Assembly (NCBI GenBank): GCA_948567375.1
Contig: OX419756.1
Coordinates: forward strand, 65,202,552-65,266,551
Source of the DNA: Lunularia cruciata
Lineage: Eukaryota; Streptophyta; Marchantiopsida; Lunulariales; Lunulariaceae
DNA length: 64,000 nucleotides
Direction of reading: 5' to 3'
The stretch's first letter is position 1. Every line of letters starts with the position of its first letter. A program made the position numbers and the translations under genes. Shown here in pieces: positions 25,276 to 40,800 of the stretch. The notes beneath the pieces were generated by a model. The model saw nothing but the letters and a program-made list of their open reading frames with translations. It was not told the DNA's origin and did no database searches.

Positions 25276-25830
25276 TCAAAACTATCCCGTTCAGGATAAG
25301 CTGCTCTTCTTTCTCCTCCACAGAAATGATCTTCTTGAGTTACGTCTGCGAACATACAAACTACTAGCCAGGAAGAAAGCAGGCGTCCACGTAACATTTA
25401 TCACTAGATATATTTATTGCCACGAAGTTACTCCAGTAAAATAGCTATTAATCTTTAACTCCCAGTAGTGCACTGCTCCTGGAATGAGAAGGGCTCCAAA
25501 ACCCGTGCCGATCTGATAAACATAACTGGGAAGTTAAGAGGTCTATCTAAACTTGTTTGTGAAGTTTATGAAGCCGGGTCTGCAAACTCAGTTCTTTAAT
25601 TTCATGAAAGCTGAATCTGTGTTTTACAAAGTAAAGAGGTCACAACCACCGAAGCTCCTCGGACATGACTTATGGTACACTGCGTGTCAAAATCGGTTAC
25701 ATTACGGCACTTGTTATCATGAGAAGCTTCTGCTGAGGTTGAGAACCAATGTAGTTCTCTATTAGCGTGCTAGTTTACACTCAAAATCAATAACCGTTAG
25801 CTCTTACTTAACATTTGGACCTATTGCGCA

Positions 25831-28800
25831 CTATGCATTTTTTGCAAGCCATTGTTCGCACATGTCATATACAGAGAGGTTTCCTGATTGTCGAGCCTGC
25901 AAAAGACATCAAAAGCACATAAAAGTTAAGTCCCTATACATGTTACGCATGTTTCTGTTCGGGAAGATGAAAAATATTCATCTCCATACGTGCAAACATA
26001 AGTAACGTCTCCTAGAAAAGTTATGAGTCGAAGTCTCCATACCTGGTGGGCCACATACTCTACATCGGGGACAGTGCCGCTTCGGGACGCAATTTGGAAA
26101 GCACTTTTCAATCTCCCACATATGACACAAGCCAGCACTTTCCTGTTTGAGCAGATAAGTTGGATTAATTCCAGAAGCTAGTTCCTGAACGGTTCACTTT
26201 CATCGAAGGAAGAAGATACCAAGGACGAAGATAACTTGACAAACATTATGCCGGGACATACCTGTGACTCTTCGAAAGCATGTCAATTAGTTTATCAGGT
26301 CTTTCTCTCTTTGTAGCATACACATTTATAGCAGCACCCAGAACCTACAACGAGAGATTTTGGACATAAGAGTTACAAACCATCCACGTAGAGCGGGATA
26401 AAATAGGAGAGTGAAACGTTAAGAAATATGATCATTAGGGGGTAGAAAGGACATACCTGATCGAAATCATCCTCATCAATGGTTCCCTTTATACTTTTGA
26501 GAAGATCTGACAGTGGACCACTCTTTTTCCGTTCGGCAAGAGATGCAGCTACTCCGGCATAAATATGCACCGCTGCCAGAAAAGTCAAAGCACAATAGCA
26601 CCCCGGTGCAATACGGGATTAAGGAACAGAAGCTATGTAGGAGAAAACCTAGACGAAAGTATCGCAGTTCTCAAAATGGATACGATCGTTCCTTGAACTG
26701 TCAGTGAATGTAAGCTTTGAAGATCAATCAGCATAAGAAATCACGAGAAGCGGATATGTATAAGTACTCATGATTTTAACACCCTGGTAATTTGAAAGAA
26801 GTACCTGGAAGTTGAAACCCGTATATAATTGAAAATGCGAGATCGAAGTTCTTTTCAACAAGAGCCTCCGCGACTTCATATCTCCGTCTGCATATCACAA
26901 CCAGATGAAGCCAGCTTTTAAAATTTGTTCACTTCACATTTAGCTAAGCCCACAGTTGACTTGGCCAGAAAAAAGCCAACACAGAACACGATTCAACAAA
27001 AGGTAGGCCTAGAAGAGCAGTTAACTGACTTGTATGCTCTGGCGAATTCATGGACATGTATGCATGAGATAAGAAATGATTCTCGAGGCTGAAGAGGTCA
27101 AGAAGATGTAACCACCTTGATGTTTTAATTAATCTAGACATTAAGAATCGTGAGTAAGAAATGATTTGATAGCGGACAATCTTCCAGTCGATCGCACTAT
27201 TGGGTTAAGAGAACAAGAGCACACAACTCATCTGTTCAAAGAGTGTCCTGCCTTTCGGGTTGATAGGGACCTCCAGAAAGGTTTAAGGTAACGTTCCTAA
27301 AAGTAGCCCGGGCAAGTACACTTACTGGAAAGTATCAGCATCATTAGGATTACCGAAAAGCGACCACTTCCATAGGGGTTTATCCGAGTCGCTGAATGCA
27401 CGCACCACTTCCATCTACCGGAAACAAGACATTTGGTAATCAGAAAGAGCATTTCTATTCCTTTGCAGCAAAGATAAAACATTACGAGAAATGCGTGGCC
27501 ACCTTCTTTCAGAGCAACTGACCACAAGTTGGCGAGCGTCGTACCTGTATATTAATGCGCGCTGTGAACTTGATAAGCTCTTCCTCTGTGAGTTTGCCGG
27601 AGGGAAGTTTGCCTCGCGCAGATTTGACCTGGGAGCTATCTCCTGCTTGTTGGCGGGCGGCCAATCCCTGGTCAAAATGACCCTGCACAAATAGCAATGT
27701 TTCCTTCTCTATCATAACAATGTAAAGCGGCTGATAGTCGAAATTGAGCTGACGAAGGAGACGCTACAATAGAGATACTTTAATTCAGACTAATGCTAAG
27801 AACGAATATATGTCATCATGAAGGAATAGAATCAGTATAAGATGTCATTTTCGTACCCTTGCCCGTTCTAATTGACGCAGAGCTTCTTCAGGGGTCGTGG
27901 AATTCAAGTAAAGCTGGATACAGCAAAGGCCCGCTGCTACATAATCCTTTTTGAGCACCTGAAGAAATTAGAAGTTAGAATTAGAACTAAAGTATTACAG
28001 AAATCCGAAATAGGGAAAATCTACACCCTGTAGAAAGAACAAGGAACCAATAGCTGGAACTAGTTTTAAGCAACTACCGGCTCTCGAGCTATATCTACGT
28101 AATGGCAGATGACCTGGACGTGAGATGAGTGAACTCACTTGGAACCGGTAAAGATGATTAAAGAGTCGATGTACTTCACAGTAATTGCAGATTCGTGTAA
28201 GGGACAGACTGGTGTGCTCTGCAACATCCTCATCTTGACTATTGACTCGGGTAGCAAGAATGCGTTCAAGAACATTAACAGCACCATAAGTAACACATTT
28301 TTCAAAAAGGTCTTCAACAGTCCCATATTGTGTTGCCAATGGGTCTGGTTTTGAAGCTGAAGAGGAACTAGCCGGTTGTGTTGGATTGGCCAATGGTGGC
28401 GATGGAGGTACAGAATCGTTTGGAAATAAAAGCTGGCAGGCATCATAATAGCGGCCATGCCGAAATTGGAAGGCGAGCAAATCCTGGCGAGCATACTGTT
28501 GACACAAGTGACACAACAGAAAACCCTTGGTGATGAATATCGTATAAGGTCCTGTTTCTTCACTCGCATAAATTAACTGCAGCTGCAACTTCCACACAAA
28601 CTGAAAATCGTATACCCCTAGACTGGGCACCGTAAGAAAGTTTTATAATGTCTGCGTTTGTTTCCTTGTCCTAATCACAAACACTGTTCAGGGGTTGAGA
28701 TGTCCAGTACCGATGCTGCAAGGGATCTACTGATCAGCATATTTGAGCAACGGGAGAGCAGAAGCCGTCCGAAGAAAGGCTACTAATCAGCATATTTTGC

Positions 28801-31800
28801 AATGGTTGGCGAAACCCGTTCCAAGAACTGGGTTCAACACCCAGAAAAAGGGCAGATACTGTGAAGTTTCTGGCTTTACGTTTTCCGGGTGAACGGAATC
28901 GACAGGACATGGCCATGACACTGAAATCAAGACATGAACTCTGAATCTCGTACTGATGAACTTGTGCAAGTATAGATAACATCCCTAAAGTTGGTTGTCT
29001 TCACAACGATTTACCAGCACAAATAAGTTTGTAGTAAGGCGAGGAGGTAAACATTGTGATGACGAGATTGTCTTCTCACCTCCTTGAGATAGTATACACA
29101 CTCCTCGTATCGTACAGTGTCAAGGTTACTCTGAATAGGCTCGTCTCCGTTATAATGTGTAGATTCCTTCACAGAACTGTCCACTGAATCCTCAGAGGAT
29201 CTTCTTGATCGATCAGTCCTTGTAAACGACGGCATGTAAAGTACAGTCAAATAGGCAGCTGCTGAAAGCGAGTCATCGGTAGATGAAGATACACTTTTTT
29301 GCGTATGTACGTAACTGCAACAAATGAAACAGTAGCTCAAGTTAGTAAGAGGTTACGTCACCATACGGGACTGAATTGCATTATGCTTTACTATGATATT
29401 TGGCTTACTATCTTTTATTAATGTTTCGCTAATGTTCGACTACATCTTGGAGAACCACACAAAAAAGAAGTGCCTTCAAATGCTAATGATGCCAAAGTCG
29501 AATGCTAGAGACATTGATAAGGCCATTTTAAGTTCAAACCAGATGCTGTCGGACCAGATATGAAAGGGATTTCAGCTCTTACAGTCAGATGAGCCTTTCC
29601 TGAGTCAGAAACTTACAGATTACGAACAGCAGACACGTCCACAGGTGGGCCAGCTTCGATTGTAGAAATTACTTCGTGAACGAACGGGGCTGGATCTCCT
29701 TTCAGCAACCGTAGTGCTTGTCTACACATAGTTGAGGATTTACGACGAATCAGAGGAAACAATAACTTCACCATTATCACAGACGTCATTCTACTATACT
29801 CCAGATGAGAACATTCCTTCTCATCACATGTGACGTTGACCAGAGATTAAAGTATCTTCAAGTTGAGGTCATCTAACCAACTCTACAGTAGTAAATGTGC
29901 CATGGATGCACACATAATGAAGGAACCGTACATCTGGGAACAAAAAGTATTTGCAAGAAATTGACAAAGACTACTTAGGGGCCAAAATGAAATTGTACTT
30001 GAACTTGACCCGAGCCTGTGCATAGCGGTCAACGCGGAGAAGCGCATGGCCCCAGGCTTTCCACACAGGCAGTGCATCGATCTGCAAAAGTCGAAATATC
30101 CAATTAAAAGGAATACGTCCATGAAAGACAATAATTTGATACTCTCTAACGAACAGTACTTCTGTTCTTCCACAAGTTTTTTTGTACCTTGCATTTGGTA
30201 CACGTATGAACAGCCATGGTATACCGCTCATTTTCAATCAACCGGTCACGAAGCATCGTTGTAGAATCCTCGCCAACTAAATCATCTATAGAGGCTGTTA
30301 CGCCGGCTCCCAGAAGACTTTGCAGTAGTTCCACACGGCTAAGCCACAGGTCCGCAAGGATCAAAAGCTCGGGGAGTTTATCTGTAAGTGAAGCTTCCAT
30401 GACAATTTGACTACTCTGACCAGCTGCCTCCTCCCCGGTCTCCCTCTCACTCTTATCGGCAGTATCTGAACTTGCTGCCAATGTTTGCGATTGACCGACA
30501 GCAAGATTCCTCAACTGTGCCCTTGCATGCAAGAGTGCCTGCAACAACGTTGTTGAGCTCGACCAAGTTAGCCTGTGGGTTAATCTTAGCAAAACCGACT
30601 TTTAGCCCTAAAGTACAGATATGCAAGCCTCTATCCTTTGAACGGCAGCCAGATCTTTTATGAACGGTAATAGTCACAGGCAGTATAGGAACCAACACGA
30701 TATTTAGGACATGAGAGCAGAAGCCGTTTGAAGAACGGAGGATCCAGAACTCCATAAGTGCATATGATGTGCGGATGAAATGTAAACATGATATAGAGCA
30801 AATCGAGATGCATGATGAAGCTGTAAAGGAGATGAATTGCATCTAACAGATCAAGTGGAAGGCTAAGCACAAACGAAATATAAATATTTCAAGATCAATA
30901 GCAGCAGAGAACTGATATACATCACGTAATTGATAAGCGCTAAGCAAAGCATGTAGCGAAATAGAGGACCACCTGTAATTGAAGACCACCCAGCAAAACA
31001 TGAAAGATTGAGTGAACTGAAATGGGAAGACCGGGCAGAAATCATGTATAGGAACCATGAAAGCAGATCAACAAATGTGGGGTGGAGCGATGTGGGAGAA
31101 GAATGGACGGTATCTTGGCTGAGATGGAGCGAAACGTCAGAGGACTGGATATAGAGAAACGAGGACAGAAGCCATTTGAGGAACGCGATATCCAGAACTC
31201 ATTAAATGCAAATGAGATGCAAGATATGTAAAGTATCCCAGATATGTAAAGTATGCAAGATGGCAAACATCTGATCGAATGATAGCATAAATAAACCTAA
31301 CCTGGAAACATGTGAAGAGTAATACCTATATACCAGCAACATGCATCTGAAATGCGGAAACAGAACAACAGTGCAAGTAGAGAAATAAAATCGGCTTGAC
31401 GATCCAGACTAGAAAGATTCAGATAGACCAAAGTAGAAAATCAATGTAGCAGCTAGGCAATCTAAAGTCGAGGAAGATCCATGTCAGCCTGAACATATTA
31501 AATCTTGAAAGTATGAAATCGCTGAGAGAACGAGGAAAGAAGAGAGAGGTGTTAGAGGACTGGATATGGATTATATTGCAGTATGTGCTATGAACACATG
31601 AGTCCTAAAACACCAAACACACAGAGGGAAGCAGAGAGGCGGTCATAGTATGCCTCCAGGAAAGCACAAACGACTTCATCAGTGCCTAACGCAGTGCCGA
31701 GGTAGCTGGGCGAATGCCAGTACTCCTCGTACCAAGTTTCTGTTTGAAAGCTCATGAGTGCCAAGGAATGCCAAGCATGAGCTCAGAGGACTGGATATAG

Positions 31801-34800
31801 AGAAATGAGGACTGGATATAGAGAAATAGTAAGTCTGCACGGAAGACAGAATGACTTCATCAGTGATCCCGTTTGTGCCGAGAAATTGGGGTGTAGTTCC
31901 AGTAACTCTATGTACCGAGTTTCTGTCTGCTCAATGAGTGTATCAGGGCATATGGTTGATGGTTGTGAAATGAGAGCAGAAGATACGGATAGAACGGCGA
32001 ATCCACACCCACACGATTGATTATTTACAGAAGGTGACAGGAGAGCAAGACGTACTCCAACGATATCCTAAAGCAGATTATGTAGAATAACGACTGTCTG
32101 TCCATAGTTTTACAAGACTGAAGAAGGGCCTGACAGGCTAGTTGGAACTCCAATCCTAGTTTGAGGAGTGCTGTTTCATTAGAAATGGCATAAAGTGTAA
32201 TCGGCAGATACGAAAATCTGTACAAGTTTAATCACGAGAAGCCTATGAGTGAAGCACCAGCTAATAAAATTCCAAGGAAAGAGATTTATATACATCTTAT
32301 ACCCTACCTGTACAAAAGCTTCAGTTGCATGAAACGCACGCTCTTTTACTTCTGAAGATGCATTCAACGGTAGCTGCTCCGCGCACAGCAGCTTTTTGAT
32401 TTGCAATTCGCATAGGTCTACTGCTGCTTTAGCGGCCACTATTTCCTCAGAGCATAATGAGAGCAAAGCCTGTACCCAACCACAGAAACTCACACCAGTT
32501 CAACATCAATCGACGTCCGATTGCTCAGGGTAAAGTCTACTGAACTCTAGAAGTAGTACTTAAGAAATCCTTATGATCATGACGTTTGGAGGGCGGTTTA
32601 ATAGTATAACCACAAAATATGGATAATTTCCATGTCCCAATCACAGTGACAACACCGAAGCTCCTTAGTTGTACACTATCGACACATAAGTGGAGTTCTC
32701 TGTAAGGTACAAAACGTCTGATAAATAAGATCACCATAGTACAGGGTCTAACATTAAAGAAGCTTTGGCAACGATCTTGTGAATCACAGCTGCAATCAAT
32801 CCTGAAAATGCAAAATACTTTAATCCACGAATATATAACGTTACAAGCATACCTTGAAGAGGATTGAACTAGGTGCACTTTCGTAGCGATGAGAACTTCT
32901 AACCGCATCATCTTTTGTAGGATCTCCAGTCAGCACCCATTCATCCCCCATAGTCACAGGGGGAATCCTCTCATAACCTTCCTGTGGTCCTACACCAGCG
33001 ATCGGTGGTTGATCTTCTGGAATACCAGCCATAGCCTCCCACGCTGCTATTTGTGAGGGAGGAAGCATACTGCCCTTTCTCTTTCGGTTTGGAGCTTCTT
33101 TTGGGACAACTTTCACTGGAACGTCTTTACTTGCCCATGAGAATGCTCGCCGCTGGAGACTGCTTATACCACTGCTTATATTGGACTTCATACGACTTGC
33201 AGGTTTGTTGGTTGCTGAGGACGTAAATGTTCGTCGTTCCACTGGAGGAGCAGTGCTGAAGGAGATTGCCTTCGCAGCATAATCTATGATTAATTTATCG
33301 TCCCGAAGCTTTGGAAATGCCTCAAGAAGCTGCAAGACAGGAACACCACCCAGAGTGAGTCATCAGTCAGCACACGAGATTGGTTTGCCTTAAGCTAGTA
33401 AAGAACCACAGAGCAAGTTAAACCAACAACATGTACTTCATTCATGTACCTGGGATGCGGCTTTGAGTTGTTTCCACATGAGTAATGTCTCGAGGATCAG
33501 TCGAGGATGTTCATGCAAGGCAGAACAACGCTGCTGCCATGGCAGAGGGAGAGCACCAAGCATACGAAGTCCTAGAGCCAATCGGTCAAGCCTTGCATGT
33601 TCTTCCTCCGATAGAGTCCCAATCCGTCGTTTCAGAAAGAAGTGAACCTGTGGATAACGTGCAGTGGCAGAATATTACAGGTCTTATATAAAAGTATTTC
33701 AAGACATTGATTACCTGACATAAGACTCGGTTCGAGGAATTACCAACAGCTGTTTCGAGCGTAAGTTGGGCAATTGTTCCATGGCTGCCATTGCAACGGC
33801 CAATGCATCTTCAGGATGCTGCAAGGAACTTAAGAACCTCAAACCCTCGGCAGGACCACCTCCAGTCGTCGGATCAGAAGTTAAAAGCTTCACAAGTTGT
33901 CGTCCTTGGAGTTCTCTACGGGTGACATTGGGTAAATTGAATGATTCGGCCACATCTAGGGCAGCTGAAACTGCACCTTTACTTGCTAGCATCAGTGCCA
34001 ATCCTTCCGGATCAGCTTGGCAACTATCCTCCACCTGCAGATGTTCAACAAAGGGGATTCGAAAGCTTTAAGGAAACTAGTGACACGAAAACTGAAATAT
34101 TGACAAACGGAAGTGGTTCAAGAAGTGGTTCAGTGTGCGATCCATATATGAAGGGAGATAAGCAAGTGAGGGGTTGATATATTGACATGAAATCTATTCT
34201 AGAAGCGCGGATATAATGCTAGCAGAATCAAGATTGGTCGGAAGTAGTTTTTGACGCGTGAGTTCAGGTGTCATGGGAACAACTTCCAAAAGAGATCAAC
34301 ATATCGTTTCTCCGATTTATCAAACTGCTATCGAGCATGATCCAGAACATTTATGTGGACTAACAACAACGACTAACAGACTCTTATGGTCAGCAAAGAT
34401 CGTGAAATCGTGGCTAGCGTCATCCAGAATTTATGTTCCACAAGAAGCGACTAATTTGTCTGTACCTTATTCCAGTCGCTAAATCGGGGATGTGCACGGA
34501 GTATTCGCCCATATTGCTGAAGTGTTTGTTTGACACGAACTACCTGGATGACACCAGCAGATTTTCCAAACCTCAGCCTTCTTCAGAGACGTATAGAGTA
34601 AATGACACTGGCCCCTCTAATTTGCACGAGCAAGTGTGAAAAGGTTTGACGTATATAAACAAAACTAATATAATAAGATCTTGCGAGTTGTATTTAAATT
34701 ATTCACTCCTTGAAACAATCCATATTTGACCCGAAACGGAGCACCAACCAGCAAAGTTAAAGTGTGACTTTATTCTTGAAATCACAGATACTTTACATAA

Positions 34801-37800
34801 AAACAAACATTGAAGGAACTTGTTTTGTTGAACGCTTCCAACAATGAAGAGTAATTCAGTGAATTGAATCTACTGCAAGTTAAAATATGCCCAGCATAGT
34901 GATGAAAACAAATAGATACGAGAGAGGTGAAGAGAAAGAGGGCTTTGTAAAGCAAATAAGATATTGAAAATGCTCAACAGATAAAGTGATTCATGTAGGC
35001 AGCATAGGCAGTTTGCAAAGAGCTAGAACCTCAAAAGAACCCGTACGATTATACCTCTTCATATAAGGATTCTCTTGGATCCAGATGACAGCTGCACATT
35101 GTAAGCACATCGATTGCTGCATCCAGCTCCCAGTTCTTCAGATGTCTGTAACACACAATGAAACGGTTAGCTTGAAAGGAACAGAAAGCACTGTGCCAGT
35201 TGAAATACTGAACAATTTTACTTCTTTGGAGTGGGAAGTGTATATATTGGAGTAATGGGAGCAGAAGCCGCTCATGGAACGGGTGATCTAGAACCCACTT
35301 AGGACCGGACTTGATGCATGCATATGCAAACAAGAAAAAATCCAAGCACACAAGGGATGCTAATGCAAGAAATGCAAACAAGAAGAAAGTGTATATATTG
35401 AATAGTGGCGTACAGAACCCGTTGTAAACGACCCGGTTCCATACACGTCTGACCGGATTTGACTCTGACTTTTGAAAGTAACCTAGTAAAATTCTTCATT
35501 ACTGGTAGTTACATAAAGAGGTAATAATCCACTTGCCTGCAGATAAAGATTAATAACATGGTAACGTTGATGGGAAGCATATATTTGGAGTGAATGGATA
35601 TGGAACACGTTCGTTAGAAGATGGTTCTTATTCTTCCATATAGAATATAGCAAAAGTAAGTATGGGTCCCCACTACAAGGATTAAGGTACCAATCGATAA
35701 CAGAACCAGAACGGGCCATAGGATTAACACCAGCGATAAAGAATCAAATTGTGTGTTATTTATCAGTGACTCAGGAACGAACAAGACTGGAATTAGATAT
35801 TTATATCAAGACTAACGATTTCTCGATCTCTTGCATTTTAAATGCTCCGGAACCAGAACGGGACATCAGGGGAAATGAGTCGTTACTTGAGAGCCAGTGT
35901 TGCTGCAAGCTTCTTGTCACGAAGTCGGATGCAGTATTGCCAGCTGTTACTCCGAAAGATTTGCTGAGAACTGCCATGAATCTGCCACGGTTGATGCGTG
36001 TGAGATCCCCCTTCCTCTTTTTCAATCAAAAGCTGGAGCAACCGATCGGGTGCACCATCACGGAGCCACCGGTCTGCTAGGGCGAGGGCATCTACTAGCT
36101 TTCCCTCCTCCATTAGGCTGAAACAGTGAATGAATGCAGGAATGGGCAAGTGGGAGTTAGCTCTTCAATTTGAGACACAAATCCAACGCTTCAAAACTTC
36201 AATCTGTGATAGAATAAGTGTGGTGTCCTACCTTCGAATAGCCTCCTCATAAGGAGCCTCATTCTCCCAGTCGAGTAAGACAGTAAATGGGGCGCTGGCT
36301 TGAGGGGTTTTTAAATTGATGGAACTTAACGGTGCCCTCTCAGAACTTGATCTCTGATGGCCATCCCACCCCGGAGGTGGATCTTGCATTCCAAGAATAG
36401 TGGTAATTTCTGAATCTTGCTCATCCTCTGAATCAATGTCTGCTTCGGGTTCGCGCATGCGTTTGATAGATTTTCTCCTTTCTTCTTCATGAACATCAGC
36501 ATCATTCGGCCTTCTGATGGAAATGGTAGTCTCCGACAATCGCTGTAGGTTGGCTTGAAGTTGGATCCAGCGGTTTAGGGTCGAGTATCTACAAGCCATA
36601 ATACATGATCTTAAAACGCGAAATTCTTCCCAGCTAGGAAACGTAAACACGCGAGCTGGAGGACAAACTGTAAATCCTTCCGTGAGCATTCTTTAGTTGA
36701 TACTCTAAGTAATAGTCCCCTAAGGTACTTCCCAGACTCCGTAAAAGATATAAAGAGAACAAGGGGAGGCAAGCAAACGACACAAATAACAAAGGATACA
36801 TTAGTGCAGCTATAGTACTGAGCTTACAGATTCTCTCAGAGAAACTCCAAGCATAAAACTACGACTCATTTCACGCGCATCAACTTGACATAAAACTTGT
36901 ACATATCGGTTGAGATAAACATAGGTTGCCATAATGCAATGTCATTGCTTTCGCGTCACGAGAAATTGGAGGTGAAGCAGTGAAAAGTTAGCTACTGTTA
37001 TTTATGAAACGCAAAGCAGAGGAGAAATGATAAAATCATTCCCCATGGTCCTGAGACCGTAAGTAGAGTACTTCTGTATTGACAAACTTGTCATATTCTT
37101 TCGATTAAATAAACGACACCACAGAGTGAAAAATCAGGAAAATGAAAAACTGGAGGGAGGGAGCCAGTATCTGATCCTTGAGAGCACAAGGGTAGTCAAA
37201 GTAACCCTCACCGATCAGACTGTTCCAAGGCAAACTCATAAAACCAACGGTCGGCTTCCTGCTGCAAGGCGAGCTCTTGTTGACTGGCAGAATCTCCATC
37301 CCCTTCTTTCACAAAGACAGTGAAGCGACTACTACCAAACACACACGCCAAGATTGCTCTAACAGGTGAAAGTGTGGCGAGGTGTTTAATAACATCACGT
37401 TGTAGAGGGTACAGCTCAGCACTGTCTTCTCCAGGAGCCGTTGGATGTATACTACTGCGCTGAGTAACTCCTGCGTTATGTACAGCACGAGATGGAAGTC
37501 GAGGAATACAAGCCCATCCTTTCCCTCCCTTTGGAGGGTAGACTGGGGGCACACAAGCTGTGATAATTTGATGGACCAAATCTGATCCCATCATCTCCGC
37601 AACTTTACCAGCTGCGTCGGCACTTCCTCTCTCAAACACAAGACGTGTCAAAAGCTGCAAAAGGAATATTTAGAATCTTGATAACACAATTATGCCTGGG
37701 TCGTATCGCCAACTTTGCAACATAAGGTAAGTTCTCTCGGTCTGGCTCTACAGAACACGATGGCTTTTCCAGAACCGACAGGGCATAAGGACTGGGCGCC

Positions 37801-40800
37801 CTGAAATGCAAACAGGCAGCCATTGCCACTCCGTCTGGTTCAAAATTACCCAATGACTATTTCGGCGGACTGGAGAACCAATATATTCTCAGAAAGTACG
37901 AAACCAAGAACAGGCAGATCTACGCATTTCAATACTAATAATACCCTCGAAAAGTCCTGTTTGAATCAAGACACGGTCCTTTGCAGAGGATCCTGGCAAC
38001 ACTAAGAAAGCAAAGGCAAGTTTGTTAGAAAAGGATGACATAGGTGGAGATTATCTTCAATCACTCACATCGTTTGGTCGCTCGTAAACAAGTGAAAAGA
38101 AGTTGTAGTCGTGGGTCGTATCTACTCCATCTACTATGTCTCCAATGGTCGCCACATAGAGTATGAACGCTGAAAGATAAGCTGTTGGCTTGTTACTTAA
38201 AGGACCAAGGAAGCGTTTCCCCAAAGTTTTAACTGCGTGTTGATTGACCTCTGCGTGATCTCCAAATCCAGAGAAAGGAACAGGCACATTCTTGGGTGAC
38301 ACGGCAAATCCACATCCAAGAACATGTTCCAGTGACAGCTGCTTCTTCTCCAAGGGGGAGCTCATTTGTTTCGAGTTGTCATCAACATCCTCACTGGCCA
38401 TAGCTTTCCCAAGATTATGCAGTGTGCCTGCTCCACATTGGTCAGGAGTACAGCGCTTAAGATATTAAGACAAAACATCATTGTAAGAATGTGCATACAA
38501 ATCCAGCAACCTCTGGAATGCCTAAGGAGAGTTTCGGGTTAGGGTATATGAGCCAAAGGAGAGCTGAGGGGTGAATATGGAGCCGTCTTATGGTTTAATT
38601 GTTTCCCTTTTATTTTCACTGACATACCACTTAAAAATTGTCTCTTGCCCTCGTGAGCATCTTCTATACATTGTTGTAAGATCCCAAGTGCTCTTTGTCT
38701 GGGCCCTTGGCGCACTATATCTGGACCAGATGAGACCATGTCTGTCCCCGAGAGTGATGCCTGCAGTGGTCGATACTTGTCCTGAAATAATCACTTAACT
38801 TGTACCATCAAAAAGTGTTGGAGCACGAAAGCAGATTGTAATGTCTCAGTACTAATCAAATGTTCTATAACGGTTTCTCTTAGCTTGCCTGACTGCCCCT
38901 GCAATTCTTTTTACCTCCCAGTTATAGATGCTTAACCTGAAACTTCATGCTGCAAGAAGCTCAAAACTGACCTGTTCCAGAAGATCCTGCAGTCTCTGAG
39001 AGACCCGCTTAGTTACGAAGACAAGACATGCTTCTTGTTTCTGCTCCAAGATGTTTGACTGCTTCTGGCTTCCTTGAGTAATTTGAGAAAGAAGAACACG
39101 CGCCTTATTCCACATTACAGTATTACCAGGTCAGTGCACTATGATCAGCCTCGTCAGGTGAACAGGACAACAAAAAGTACGTTCTTAGAGGTGACAATTA
39201 ATGCGATAACGGGTCATGACATCAGAAACGAGAAAGATGACATGTACTTTTGTCAGCCTAGTCATAAAATTTATATCTCTAAAGGCAAAGATTGCCTTCA
39301 GAGATTGCCAGTTGATTACTTCGTGACCTGGGGCCTCCACTGTACGACCAACACTGACTTTCAGCGTGATCCAGGATACCATTTCCTTGCAATCCCTAGC
39401 CCCATTTCCGACGCTCAGAACGGGTCTACTTGAATGAAATATATAACAACGTAGACTGCACTCTAAAGACACGAGAGCTACCACCCAGTTTGCCAGAAAT
39501 TGCAACATCATGAATGCTTCAGTTTTGATGGTAAACTTTCCTGTAAACTTACCCGGTCAAGTAGATGTTTAGCCATAACCACTTTGCTCGCAGAGGCAGC
39601 AGCAACATCCAGGCAAAGAAGTATCTGTCCGACCGAACCGCATAATGAGCAACTTGCAGCAACACATAACTCAAACCATAGAACAGAGGATTAAAGGAGG
39701 TAAAACTCTTCCTTACACTGGCAAGGGGGCTCACGCGCAACGCATCAAGATTGAAACCCTCATCAGAAATTGATGACCTATCTGCAACATGAGAAACAGC
39801 ATCATCCACCTGTTGCAACCCAGATTTATGCATGTTAGCAAAGGAATAAAAAGTAGACGCTTCTTTATGAAATGGGCGCAAATTTGACAGCTCTCTGACC
39901 TCCATCTACACAGCATAACTCACGTCACCATAGCATCATATTTGAGCACGGGGAGCAATAGTTGTCGAGTAGGTTCATTACATACACTACAATTGCACAC
40001 GATGTAGGTAACTTCTAGCCCTAAAAGACCATGTAGCATACTCAAGTTAATATTTTACCCAATGAACGATTTAAAGGTTCCCAGTTTTTACCAAGCATGA
40101 AAAGCGAACCAAAGAACTATTAACTATAATCTACCTCACTATTTGAATAGAGAATCTTTTTTAAAATATCAAGAGTGACGCGTGATCGCGCTGGAATAGT
40201 CAACTTTCACCAATCGTAACCACTGCGAACATGTCAGACGAGGAGTTAACTTACCGAGGATCGCGCAACAGCTCCATCGACATATTCTGCAAGCTGCAAT
40301 GAAGCAGCTTCTTCGGGAGGTAACGCGAATCGATGTACAGCTTCCTCTCCCAGGTCATATTGGGCTCGCTGGACACACCTGAAGCATCAAGTGACTAAAA
40401 ATTAGGTGAGAAAGCCGAATATTAGTGTAGATTAGGTACTTAAATTGCTTGGTACTTCCAATTCAAAATTCCATCGTACGAGATTAGCCATGGGGAGATT
40501 TCACAGACGAGGATAAATTATCTTCGATTAAGTAAAAAGACCACGACTTCGCGAGCGCCTAAGAACTTGAGGGACGGGCATGTAAGTGTTAGCAAATAAA
40601 CGATAAACGAAATACAAAACTTCTATGAACGTACTAAAGTACAGACAGCTGACAAAGTAGACAACAAAACGATGCGGAAACAACTCCAATGTAGAATGTC
40701 AGGGAATGTATCAGTGAGGATCAGAGAAAAGAAGAAATCATGTGACGTATGAGCCTTCCAACTTCGTCGTGAGATCGTTACTCTTCCAAGTTCCTTACAA

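Larger units (their letters stand above)
21043..25830. other. AT-rich intergenic region with local duplications
   Basis: Holds the metalloproteinase promoter on the left and the 3' flank of the spastizin-like gene on the right. The longest frame is 156 codons (21552-22022, minus); it has no recognisable domain or splice context and I do not call it a gene. 22.0-24.0 kb is AT-rich with nothing I can identify. Three tandem duplications at 24.27-24.50 and 25.05-25.28 kb are listed separately. Confidence 0.5.

Noticed and set aside
28828-28844. tRNA T-arm-like hairpin
   Set aside because: No acceptor stem, D-arm or anticodon arm around it and A-box spacing is too short; noted only as part of a possible SINE remnant.
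35751-36080. 109-codon plus-strand ORF
   Set aside because: Antisense over exon 17 of the spastizin-like gene and the adjoining intron.
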